Notes under the pieces: generated by a model
What the model was told of the DNA's origin: nothing
Database searches by the model: none
What the model saw: only the letters and a program-made list of their open reading frames with translations
Origin: Paramecium sonneborni
Lineage: Eukaryota > Ciliophora > Oligohymenophorea > Peniculida > Parameciidae
DNA length: 64,000 nt
Assembly (NCBI GenBank): GCA_905182985.1
Contig: CAJJDN010000016.1
Location: 222,577 to 286,576 of the forward strand
Direction of reading: 5' to 3'
Position numbers and translations under genes: made by a program
Shown here: positions 24,113-35,111 of the stretch, piece after piece
Layout of the letters: the number at the start of each line of letters is the position of its first letter
Position numbering within the stretch: the stretch's first letter is position 1

Positions 24113-26567
24113 TCAAAAATAATAGGTTTTAAGGACATAAGTGATTTCATGTTCTCTAATAGGTTTGACTAAATAATGAATCATTCCAGTTTTTAAACAG
24201 TTCTCTTTTTCATAATTATCTGAATAACCAGAACATGGAATAATAACTTGGTTAGGATTAAATTTAAGTATTTATTAAGCAGCATTTAAACCATTTAGAA
24301 TTGGCATCTCGAGATCCATAAAAATAAGTTTATATCCAGTACATAAAGTAGAACACTTTTTGTTTTTAACCTTTTCGATACATTCATTTCCATTCGAAGC
24401 AGAGTCTATATCAATAATATTTCTAATTAGAAATATAATATTACTTTTTATTTAAGATTTTTGTAAAAGTATAAATATTAAAGGCTTCATCATCAACTAC
24501 TAATAAATGCTAACATTTAAGTGGTGGTTCTAAATCAATCTGTATTTTTTCTGTATCATCATGAAAAGCCTGTCCTTCATCAACTTCTTAAGATATTCCA
24601 GAGATTTCTTTAATTCTAAAACTTGAAACTTTTTTTAATTTTGGTGTTTAAATATGTAAATCGAAATAAAAATAAGTACCTTAATTAGGTTTAGAATCTA
24701 TCTATAAACCTTCACAACCTATAGATATTGATATTTAATTGCTTATTACTAAACCAAGTCCTACACCTTATTCATTACGTTTCCTACTTTCTTCTGAATT
24801 TATTTTAGAAAATGATTTAAATAATTTTTTTTATTCTTATTCAGAAATTCCAATACCATCATCTTAAACTCCAATTCTTAATAAATTCACATCTATACAT
24901 CTTATTTAAACAATAATTTTGGTTGAAGCAAATTTAAAGCTATTGCTTATCAAATTAACTAAAATTTGCTTAATTCTATTTCTATCAGAAATTATAATAG
25001 AAGAAGCAGTATTATCATATTAATAAGATAAATTAATATTTGTTATTTTAGCTTTTAATTCAAAAAGTTTTAAAACTTCCTTTATTAATTAGATTAAATT
25101 AAAATTTGATCTTTATATTGCAAACTTTCCATTTTTAATTTAAGCCAAATCCAATAAATCATTAGATAGATTCAATATATAATTTGAATTATCTAAGGCA
25201 GCTTATAATATTTCATTTAAATCATTTGATAATTAATTTGAATTAAGAGCATCTTCTATCATTTAAATAATACAATTTAAAGGTGATCTATATTCATGAC
25301 TAACATAAGATAACATTTTAGATTTTTAAACATCATATTCCTTCAAACATCTAATTTTCTATTTATGTGTTATATCTGTAATCAAAATAAAATATAAATT
25401 CTAATTTCTTTTTATTAATGTTAATTCTAACATTTTTTCAATTTACTTTTCACTTGAAGACATTGTAATACAATTATTAGGAAATAATACATGTATAATA
25501 AAAGATTCATTAAAAGAATTAGTTTAAAATTTTCCAAAAAAATCTTTAAAATGAGAGACTTAATTTTTATCAGAATGTGTTTCAAATAAAAATAATAAAT
25601 TAGGATGAGATGATTGATTTATTTAATCACTTTTTAAAAAAGCCATACTTTTACTACATATTTGTTTTGAATTTTTCATATGAAGTTAATATTCTTCATG
25701 ATTTTGAAAATAAATATAACTTAAATTAGAGAAACAATTTAAAATATCTACTATTTCTTTTGAAGAATTTACGCATAATAATTCTTTTGATGCTGTATTT
25801 GAATAAATGATTTCCATCTCTTAATTATTTTATTTAATTTAAAATCCAATTAAACCTTCATGAGAAAAATGCATTTTTAATTCTAAAATATCTTAATTAA
25901 TGAACTAATCATTTAGATATTCTTCAGGTATTAATCTAAGACGTGGAGATTAATTACTTTTTGGTGACATCTTCTCTGATTCAGCCAAAGACAACATTCT
26001 CTCCTTTCTTTTTATCATTTAAGAAGAATTTATATGTTATTATGAGTCGCTTGATTTACTTTGCATTTTTTATTGCTTTCCCATACATATTGTATAATTG
26101 ATTACAAATGATAATAACAAACATATAATACCTTAAAAGTATTATGAATCAATTTAAGAAGTTTGAGATATGTAAAAAATTTAAAAAAAAGTAGACTATA
26201 GCAATAGTAAAAACAAAACAAGTCTATACTTTAGTTAAATTTATTACTCCTAAAATTTTTTAAAATCCTGAAATAACTAAGTTGTTAAAAAATGAGCTAT
26301 TATAACCTACGCTTCACTATTGTATGATATATTCCTTTAATTTGTTATAACTTACCAAAAAAGACTAAACTGTATTACTATTATATTTCCTATATATTAG
26401 ATTCTTCTATTTTTGGTTTACATTAATAGCAGTACCAAACCAAGAATAGATTGTAGAATCAAATAAACTAAATTGTAATTATCTTGATTCAATGAATAGT
26501 AATAAAGAGAAAATCCTAATCCATTAATGTAAAATAGCATCACTACAAATCTTTAAATAGCATTCAT
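24113..26567 (-). CDS. membrane hybrid histidine kinase
   Basis: 810 residues, one 22-nt intron (24423-24444). Residues ~1-185 hold five or six hydrophobic helices (e.g. NLVYLILQSILGLVLLLM, LVLFLLLLQSTFFQIFYI). A PAS-like region (~240-380) follows, then the HisKA H-box MLSYVSHEYRSPLNCI with the phospho-acceptor His (25281-25315). The HATPase domain has an N-box (QILVNLISNSFKFA), G1 (DDGIGIS) and G2 (GVGLGLVIS). The C-terminal receiver has the acidic pair (LLVVDDE), phospho-acceptor Asp in KLIFMDLEMP and the conserved Lys in YLVKPI. All key residues are present, so it should autophosphorylate and relay internally. The ATG at 26567 follows an in-frame TGA. Signal unknown. Confidence 0.95.
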
Positions 26568-26857
26568 TTTATCAAATAATAAATATTATCAATACTTCAT
26601 TTTAATAGCTTTTATTATTAAAATATAAAAATAATGTAAGACTATTTTAAATTAATGAGAGATAGTTTAAATCAAGTTTATAAACAAATATTTCTGAGTG
26701 ATTTGTAAATTGAATATTAATATTTTTTCAAAAATTTAATCTGAGAATTAATCTGTATTCAATTTTTAAATTTAATATATAAACAAATTAAATGATAATT
26801 TAATATATTTTTATAGATTAAGAAAACAAGATAAAAGTTATTGACCAAATAAATTAA

Positions 26858-29797
26858 TCAAAAAAACTTAAAATATCTCTCAAAATCTCTTCCAGTTTAA
26901 GGACATATTGTACTATTTTTTATACATGTATGATGTGCTATTACAGCATTTGGATATACAGCAAAAACCTAATTAAATCATTATTTACTTTTTCTCCTAT
27001 GCTTTTTGAACAGACAGCACATTATTTTTCACTTGTCATTCTCACATTTGCTTATTTAGAAATAGCAATTTAATATTATAAATATAACAAATCTACTTAT
27101 GATAAACGATGTGCTGTTATAGTTGATCTCTTTTAATGTAAAGCATGACCTAAATCTAATTTAAATTTTACTTATAACACTTTTAAGAAATTAAAATACT
27201 CCATCTTCCTCATTTTAATCAGAAAGTATCCAATTATCAGGAATTAAATCTAATATTTCCAAAACATTCAGTTAAGAATGAGTTGCATATTTTTTTAAGA
27301 AATTATTTACAGTAAGCTATTTTAAAATTAAGATTTATTAATAATACTTTGATTTAATTAAAAGCTTTTATTGTTTATTCATCAGTTGGGTTTTCTTTTG
27401 ATTTACCCTCTAAATAACAATAAAGTTCCTTATACTATATTAAGACTTTATAATAGACAATATACTTTTTTAAATAATTTTGTTAAAAGATTATCAGTAT
27501 AATCACAACAGTATTTTTCAGCCCATTCATAAAATCCAAGATTTAATAATTTATTAAGTGCTTCTTCATGTCTTTTCTCTCTTCCATATAATAATATAAC
27601 TTCATTTATCATCCAAGAATCTTTTACTTTTTTTTCTAAAATGCTTGATGAATTATATTTAGCATTTGGATTTTTTAAAAACTTTTTCAATGCTTAATAT
27701 TAATCATGTGTAACCTAATCCTTTCTAATATCTATTTATGAAAAATCTAATTCCTTTGGATAAATTGTAAATAATGAATCAATATAAGAATATGCTAATT
27801 GAGTATGAAATCTCTCTTCTTCAGTTTATTTTTCTAATACTAATATTTCTAAATATTTTTCTTTTAATTTTAATTTTAATTCAACATCCAAATCTTATTC
27901 TTCTAAAAATTTTAACATTTAATCTGGTGTAATAATAGATTCACTTATTCGAAATATTTAAATTCCAATTTTAAAATGTTTTTTAAATACCCATACAATA
28001 AATTTAAATATTCTATTCTTCTCAGGATTCTATTTAAGAATTCTGGTTGTTTCTTCACAAGCTTCCTAATATTCTTAAAGATTTGAAGTATCTCCTCCAA
28101 ATTTCTTCCATATTTCAAGGGATTAATCAATTTTATTAAAAGATTCATAAAATCTTGCTAAAATTCCTAATTACATTTCAATTTATCTATTATTTAAAAA
28201 CAATCCTTATAATTAAGAATACATTTAAATACAATAGATTTAATTGCTTGTTAAAAATTATTTTAATTTTGGAAAATATGATTATGATTCTAAATATATT
28301 TTAATTAAAGCAAAATCTATCAATTCCAATAACTACTCACAAGAAATAGCATGCCATTAATTTTAATTATAATTAAGAGCAGTTGTTATATAATTAAGTT
28401 TATCTTTCATAGAATATGCATATTATGGAGATGTAAGAACAGCTCTTTTTTTCTCTAATATATCTATAAAAAATTCTTTAGCTTATATTTTTAACTCTTA
28501 ACCTCTTGCTATATCTCCTCTCAATTATTCTTAGACAAATTTATTTATTATTAAAGAAATTGTTTATAATGAAGGATTAGCATTCACTGAATATAACTTT
28601 TCAGCTGTATGATAGTAATCAGGAAACAAACAAATAAAATCTCTAAGTTCAAAATTTGTTTATAAAATATAATTAAGAGAATTTGAAAATTACATTTATC
28701 TAACTAAAGCCCATCCACAATCTAATTTTAATTATTCCAATTATTAATTTTTAGAAGCATCAGTAGTTTAATTATTTTAAGAATAAACTTAAAGAGCTTC
28801 TTCTACTTTTCCATTTTTCAATAACTCAGATATTTATTATTCTGCAGGTGTTTGATACAAATAAATTAACTAGTTGATATGAATAGTATACTTCAGCAGC
28901 ACTACCATAAAATAGATGGCTTGATGTCTAAGTTATGCATCTAGCAGCTTATGATAATTAAATATCACCAATATGTTTAGAATCTATTAGATTAAAGACT
29001 TATAATAAATTATCAAACAAAACAATTAGATATTGTTTAAATGTTGTTAAAATTGTTATAGTTTTATTTTAAATTAGGATTGTACTTTTTTATTTCATTT
29101 AACCATCCTTTCCTATAAAAATACCTATATTATTAGTAGTAATAATTAATATTTCATCACTATCTGTTGCTTTAAGATATGGATTAGATCCAATATCCAT
29201 TAATAAATTAGCTACTTATAATTATTTGTCATCAAGATTAATGACTGAATAATTTTTCTTTTAAATTCCAAAAAAAAACAGATTCCCTATGAATGCAACC
29301 GTAATTGGAATATCAGAAAGTTAAAATTTCTCTCTCATCTATTCAAATCTTCCAGTCTTTAAATTATATTGCATAATATATCCTTCTTTCTTTTTAGTAA
29401 TCATAACTAATTCTAACTAATTAACTTTAGAAAATTCATTTAAAGCAAATATACATACTTTTTCTTTAGTAATCACATCTCCTCTTAATGTCGATGCTTC
29501 TATAAAATATAGAATTTAATCTGATAACACTAATAAATTTGCATTTGCATGAGGGAATATTTTAATCTAATCCACTCTTGCTCTAGTAAATGATTATTAT
29601 TGAATTGAATTAGGTGCTAAAATATTTACTGAATCAGGAGTCAAATTATACCTAATCTGGTATTCTATATTATATTACCTATAAATATTTCCCTTCTCAT
29701 CTCCTGTAAATAAGAAATTTTAAAAAGCATCCATAGCTGTTATCTTATATGTTAAATCAAGAACACTTCTTGGATTAAAAATACTTCCTGTTTTCAT
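26858..29797 (-). CDS. VPS39/TRAP1-like HOPS/CORVET tethering subunit
   Basis: 937 residues after introns 28870-28891, 27435-27465, 27317-27347, 27150-27171 and 26969-26988. An N-terminal citron-homology beta-propeller (LTYKITAMDAFQNFLFTG ... FYGSAAELIYLYQTPAEQQI) precedes a long alpha-solenoid with clathrin-like repeats. A TRAP1-type segment (FLKKYATHSQLNVLEILDLI) follows. The C-terminus is the Vps39 zinc site, CAVCSKSIGEKVFAVYPN...HHTCI. This combination defines the VPS39/TGFBRAP1 (CORVET VPS3) family, which tethers late endosomes and lysosome-related organelles before fusion. I cannot separate HOPS VPS39 from CORVET VPS3 by eye. Ciliates are reported to rely on CORVET-type complexes, Tetrahymena having lost HOPS. 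Confidence 0.9.
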
Positions 29798-29911
29798 TTT
29801 ATATGTATTATTATACTTATTTTTATAATATATAATTTGATGATCAATATATTTGATATTTATCACATTTTTAATTTAATTTAAATAATATATATATAAT
29901 AAATAACTCGA

Positions 29912-30597
29912 TCAGCACTTTAATAAATTTTATTCGATCATCTTTAAGTGTTTAAGATGACAACTCTTCTATTGAATATTTGAATGATAAATATAACTAA
30001 CGGCTTCATTCTTTAAAAATTTATTCCTAAAAAAATTATTTTAAAAATTTACCCTAATATTCTAAACATACTCAAATATGATTCTTTCTATGTATAGTTC
30101 TTTATATGATTAATATTTTTTAACTTATTTTTTAGTTTATTAATTATTTTTAAAAATTCAATTCCTTTTTTCTTTCCTAACGTGTTTATAATTAGAATTC
30201 TCTGTCCACAAGCATAAGAAATGATTGCTTTAGCATAGTTTTTCTATATATTAGTAGATTTTTATAAGAGATTTATCTTCTTTTTTCCAGATTTTTATTT
30301 CGGTTTATTTGATTCCGTATTAGTTTAATTTTCTTCATTATTTTCAACTGCAATTTCATTTTTATTTTGTATTATTTATTAAAAGTTTAATTGATTGCTT
30401 GGATCAAAGTTTTCATTAGATACTTAATTTTAATCATTTGATTTTGAGATTAATTGAAGTTTTTCAGGTTCTTAAGAGATTTAATACTGAGATATCATAT
30501 AGTTTGGTATAATTGGCATATAATACATAGGATAATATTAGGGATATCCAGTAGGTTAAGTGTATATATACACAGGCATGAAATTTGGATTTTACAT
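29912..30597 (-). CDS. unknown protein, conserved-looking C-terminal helical domain
   Basis: 219 residues after a 26-nt intron (30027-30052). The N-terminus is Pro/Tyr/Met-rich (QPTGYPQYYPMYYMPIIP), then a Gln/Asn/Glu linker with a basic patch (KPKQKSGKKK). About 100 residues of ordered helical sequence follow (YAKAIISYACGQRILIINTL ... NEAVSYIYHSNIQ). Without the intron the frame changes into a hydrophobic stretch that looks spurious. The start at 30597 is the first in-frame ATG. Not recognised; the basic helical end could bind nucleic acid, but that is a guess. Confidence 0.65.
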
Positions 30598-31616
30598 TGC
30601 TATAATTATAATATTGAATCATTTAATGTTTTGGCTTTAAAAAATAAATTTTCGGTTTATTTCCTTAATCAAGTATATATTAATAATGTTTATTTTAGAT
30701 TAAATTGAGTATTCCTTAAATAACACTTTAATGATATACTAAAACCTCTTTAAACATCAAAATTCTATTCTTTCTTGCTTTATTCTATACATATTCATAT
30801 AAATTTTATCATTCCTTCAGACATCATCAAAATTTTATCTTCCATATTATATTTTATTGTTTTATTCATCTAACAATTAAAATTCATTGTCCAAACTGTT
30901 GACTAAACCATCTTGTTACTTTTATATTCTAAATATATAAAATACTTTTTCAAAATTTAATTACACCTAAGAGGCTTAACTGCATCGCCTAATTTAGAAT
31001 TTTTATACTTTATATTATATATTGAAGATGAAATTCAATTAAAAATGAAAGAAAAAAATCATTTTTATCAAAAATTACTCTAGAGTATTATAATTTATTA
31101 TCTAAAAAATATTGTGATTAATATTAAGTTTTTTAGTTTAATTAATAATTAATTAAACTGAACGCAAAAATTTATATAAATTAGATTAATCAAATAAAAA
31201 TACTTTTTATAATAAAAATAATTTATAAAATTCAATTTCATTTGAATCTAGATTAATAGCAATAATAAATTTCTGTATTAACCTAAAGATAAAAAAGCTA
31301 TAGAATTATTATTTTTATAATTTATTTTTATAATATTTAATCCTTTATCATTAATGAAATATAAATAATAACAAATATAATTATTTAAACATAACTTAAA
31401 ATAATAATATTCAAGTAATATTTAATTTAAAATGGAATAAAAAAAGTATAAACCAAAAAGCCAAGAAACTATTAGATGCATGCTTTTAAAGTTTTAACTC
31501 ATCAATTTTATTTGTGAATTATTAAATTCTTCAAAAATTAAAATTTATATAATCGATATATTAAAATATAAAAATGATGTTATGCTTTACATCAAAAAAA
31601 AATAATAAAAACTAAG
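30598..31616. other. long intergenic spacer, possible small relic
   Basis: About 1 kb of AT-rich sequence. On the minus strand near 30880-31010 there are two short coding-like pieces in different frames (SKLGDAVKPLR and KVTRWFSQQFGQ before TGA). I cannot join them with an intron of normal size, so no gene is called. Confidence 0.35.
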
Positions 31617-32102
31617 ATGATTATTGTCAAAGCAATAGATATTGAATATTTGAGATATTTAGAATTCAATCAGGAAAAATTAAAAAAAGAAAACTGATTT
31701 TGAGCATTTGGTAAGGAGTTGTAGGATTGATTATTATTATTATTAAATGCTAAAGAAAGCTAAGCGTTAATTGGGTAATTTTAAAACTTTAAAGATGTAT
31801 TAAAATCAAATGAATAGAAAGTCTCGTTTAGGAAAATCAAAAAATTATTAAACGAGTATAAACAATAGATGGAAGTAGATTAATTAATAGATATATTTTA
31901 TAGAATAGAAATAAAATAAGAGAAATGGCATGTTAGAAATGAATAAAGGATAGAGGGATTTGATTAAATAAAGAAAATATATCTTAAGATTTTGATTATA
32001 AATTTAGCAATCAAAAAGGAGTTAATAAATGAATAAAATAAATTTCCAAATAAAATACATCTTGTTTTGAATAAAATACAAGAATCTAATCTATATAATT
32101 GA
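31617..32102 (+). pseudogene. disrupted gene, unknown family
   Basis: From ATG 31617 the frame reads MIIVKAIDIEYLRYLEFNQ, then meets TGA codons at 31695 and 31701 and another soon after. The same frame reopens (LLLLNAKESQALIGQFQNF) and stays convincingly coding to TGA at 32100-32102 (EKWHVRNEQRIEGFDQIKKI). No GT-AG interval removes the stops. It may be a decayed gene, or the true 5' exon is elsewhere. Confidence 0.4.
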
Positions 32103-32129
32103 TTTATTATATATAAATTAAAAATACTG

Positions 32130-32597
32130 ATGGGTGCAAATTGTTGTAAGCAATATAATGATAAACCGTAAGAGTTAACAAATCTCAATTAATTTACTAC
32201 TTCAAATACCTCTTAAAAGAAAAGCAGTTCATCTTCAAATACATTAAATAAGGAGAAATGTCATTAGCAAGATGAAAATTTTAAAGAAGAAGCCTCTGTT
32301 ACATATATTCATGAACCATTAAAATAGGAAAGTGACATCCAAGAAATAAAGGAAGTTAATGGTGATGTGGATGGAGTTGAATCAATACAGCAGTCTCATC
32401 AATTTTTATAAGATTGTATTCCAAATAATAATGATTCATCTTCAGAATAAGAAGAATCATTTCACTGCGATGATACTAATACAAAAAAAACAATACTTAA
32501 GCATGAATTGAAATATTGTCAAAATTAGGGTTCAGCCCAAAATAAGTAAGTGGTAAAAAAAAAGGTTAGATTCGATCTAAAATTAAATTTTAAATGA
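32130..32597 (+). CDS. small acidic protein with N-myristoylation/palmitoylation start and RVxF-like motif
   Basis: Intronless, 155 residues. It begins MGANCCKQY: Gly2 with a downstream cysteine pair is the classic dual-acylation start, though position 6 is Cys rather than the favoured Ser. The middle is disordered, rich in Ser/Glu/Gln. The C-terminus reads KKKVRFDLKLNF, matching the PP1-docking RVxF consensus (K-V-R-F with basic residues before it). I infer a membrane-anchored regulator or adaptor, possibly of protein phosphatase 1. No enzymatic domain is seen. Confidence 0.75.
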
Positions 32598-33032
32598 AAT
32601 GCATCATAAGATGATTTCTTTTTATTTATGTTATTTTTCCTATCTTAATTCATATTTGTTAATGATTTTTTTAATTTTATCATTAAAAATAACATATAAA
32701 ATTATCATTTTAATTAGATTGATCTCGAATCAAAAAACTTTTTATGTAGATTTAATTAATTGCAACTATAAAAATAATCTCTTAATCCTAAATTAAGAGA
32801 TCAAAAAGAACTATAAACTCAGTTACAAATACCTCTCAATCCTTCTATAAATGAAATGAATATAATATCTATCATTTATTTAATCATAATTTACTTAATC
32901 TTTTTATTATATAATATCTCCCACTTATTAAATAAAAATAGTATTTTGATAAAATATCAATAACTCATAAAAACGATTGAATTTTCTTATTAGTAAAAAA
33001 AATAATATTGTTTTATTTTAATTATATAAATA
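32598..33032. other. intergenic spacer
   Basis: AT-rich. The plus open frame from 32599 is Leu/Ile/Tyr-rich with no motif and is not called. Nothing else seen. Confidence 0.4.
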
Positions 33033-34228
33033 ATGAGATAAAATTTGTAAAAGTAAAATGGATTAAAGATTATTAGTAAAAATCTTGAATTTCATTTACT
33101 TGCAATGCTTAGCCTCTCAATTAAGAATTAATTTCATTTTAATAATAATTATAATTCTCTTCATATTAAGATTTAAATATTTAAACAAGAAACATATTAC
33201 TTTAAAATGAAATTCAGTCATCTTCTTTTTTGTTAAATTATTTTTTTATTATCCTTATAATTTAAAATGTCTAGAAGAGATATGAAACAGCTAAAATAAA
33301 GAATTTAGATCAAGGAAAAAAGAAAAGTTTTGGGAATTATTTTTGACATATATTTTCAAAAATATGAGATTAGAAAAGTGTGAAAATAATTTAATATAAA
33401 TCTAGTAGAATGAATTATTGATAAATATATCAATAAAAAAGATTTTTATAGAGTTAAAAATAGTAGTAATAAATAAAATAAAAAGGATAGCATTATCTTT
33501 AGGTATATTTATTTATTCACTATTTCGAAATAATATGATGAATAAAATTTAATGATTATTTTAAATATTATTTCTAATGAAAATGACACTTTGAAGCCTT
33601 AATCAAACTTTCTTAGATGAAAACAATTTTCTTTAGAAAAATTTCATTTGGGATGAAAAAGATTAATTAAATTCTCTCACAAAAATTTATTTTGTTTTTG
33701 CAACCTCAACAAAAAAGATTTCTATTATATTAATTTAGTATATCTGGTTTTGAAATACCTACTAATGCACAATTACTCATCTATTTAACCAATTAATTTT
33801 CTTTTTATTGCATGATTAGCCTTTTAAAGTTGAATCATTAGAATAATGTATATACAAACATAGCAGAATTTGTTTATGAGAATATTCTTTTCAATATTTA
33901 ATTAATTTGACTTTTATCTAGAGTTTCTTTAAATCTTTAACAGAAGAAGATATCTTATGGCAAATATTTTTGAAAGAAGATTATCAACAATTTTTAATTT
34001 TTCTATGGTCTATGAAAAATAAAAATGCAATACTGAGATTTTCAATATTCATCTCCTCTTAATAATAGGTATCTAATTTTGAAATTTAATTGAAAGAATA
34101 TATGATTAAAATTCTAGAAGAGAGAATAGAACAAGTTTATTAAAATATGCATAGTGTGATTCAAAATCAATATTAATAAAATTTATCATAATCAATTTAA
34201 TATATAAATATATACGTTAAATTATTTA
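33033..34228 (+). pseudogene. multiply frame-shifted gene, unknown family
   Basis: Exon 1 from ATG 33033 reads MRQNLQKQNGLKIISKNL for 115 codons to a 28-nt intron (33378-33405). Coding-like stretches then alternate between frames: ELLINISIKKIFIEL, KQYDEQNLMIILNIISNEN, DENNFLQKNFIWDEKDQL, KIYFVFATSTKKISII, and EEDILWQIFLKEDYQQFL through VYQNMHSVIQNQ near 34170. The switches occur without GT-AG intervals of usual size. Several indels (biological or from sequencing) are the simplest reading. End coordinate approximate. Confidence 0.45.
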
Positions 34229-35059
34229 ATGATTAACCCAAACAACCCATTAGATGAAGCATTAATTGAGAAAATTAAAAGCCTCGAGTTACAATTAGCA
34301 TAGAAAGACAGAGAATAATATATAATTTTGAATAATTTATAAAGGAAAAATAGAGAATTGAAAAACTAATATTAATTAACTTAAAGACAAAATATGGGTA
34401 GTTATTAAAATATATTATTAAAAGATACTAAAAAAGAAGTATTATAATTGTAATCTAAAAATGATCATTTCAAAATTTAAGTTGAAAACTTTTCAAATGA
34501 AATTCATGATTTAGAATAAAAGCAAAAGTAACTTGTAAATGAATAAGAATTTTTATCCTAAGAAATTAAGTATCTAAAAACAGAGCTCAAGTAGGATTAA
34601 TTAACAGAATAAGAAATAATAAAAAAAAATGAATAAATCAAGCGTTTACATAACACAATAAATGAATTAGAAAAATAATTAAGATTATTGTAACTAAATT
34701 AGTAATAAAATTCACAATAATTATATTAAACTTAATAAATAAATACATAAATAGAACCATGTTAATTGCATTAATAAAACGAAGAGATTACTATACCTGT
34801 GTATGTTCCAATAATAGAACAGCCTGTATATATTGAATAATAACCTACGAAAGTATGTTTATAATAAATATTCAAGTAATATCAAGTCGAAAAGATAGTA
34901 GAGACAACAAATTCGAATATTTTTAAACCATAATCAATTTGTTACTAGCCTGTTCATTATACAACTTAATAGCATTGGGTTTCAATGTAACCTATTCACG
35001 GCAATCATCATCATCATTCTTGCAACTAAAATTTTGGATACAAGTATTAATATTATTGA
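34229..35059 (+). CDS. coiled-coil protein with Pro/His/Tyr-rich tail
   Basis: Intronless, 276 residues starting MINPNNPLDEALIEKIKSLE. Residues ~10-165 are nearly continuous heptads (SLELQLAQKDREQYIILNNL; EIIKKNEQIKRLHNTINELE). The C-terminal third is not helical: valine/proline/tyrosine-rich with a His cluster (NHHHHSC). The tail pattern IPVYVPIIEQPVYIEQQP loosely recalls the VPV-type repeats of ciliate cortical proteins, so a cytoskeletal role is possible. Family not identified. Confidence 0.8.
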
Positions 35060-35111
35060 TAATATATATTATTTTAACCATGATTATTTAATTCAGAAAA
35101 TATAATTAAAC

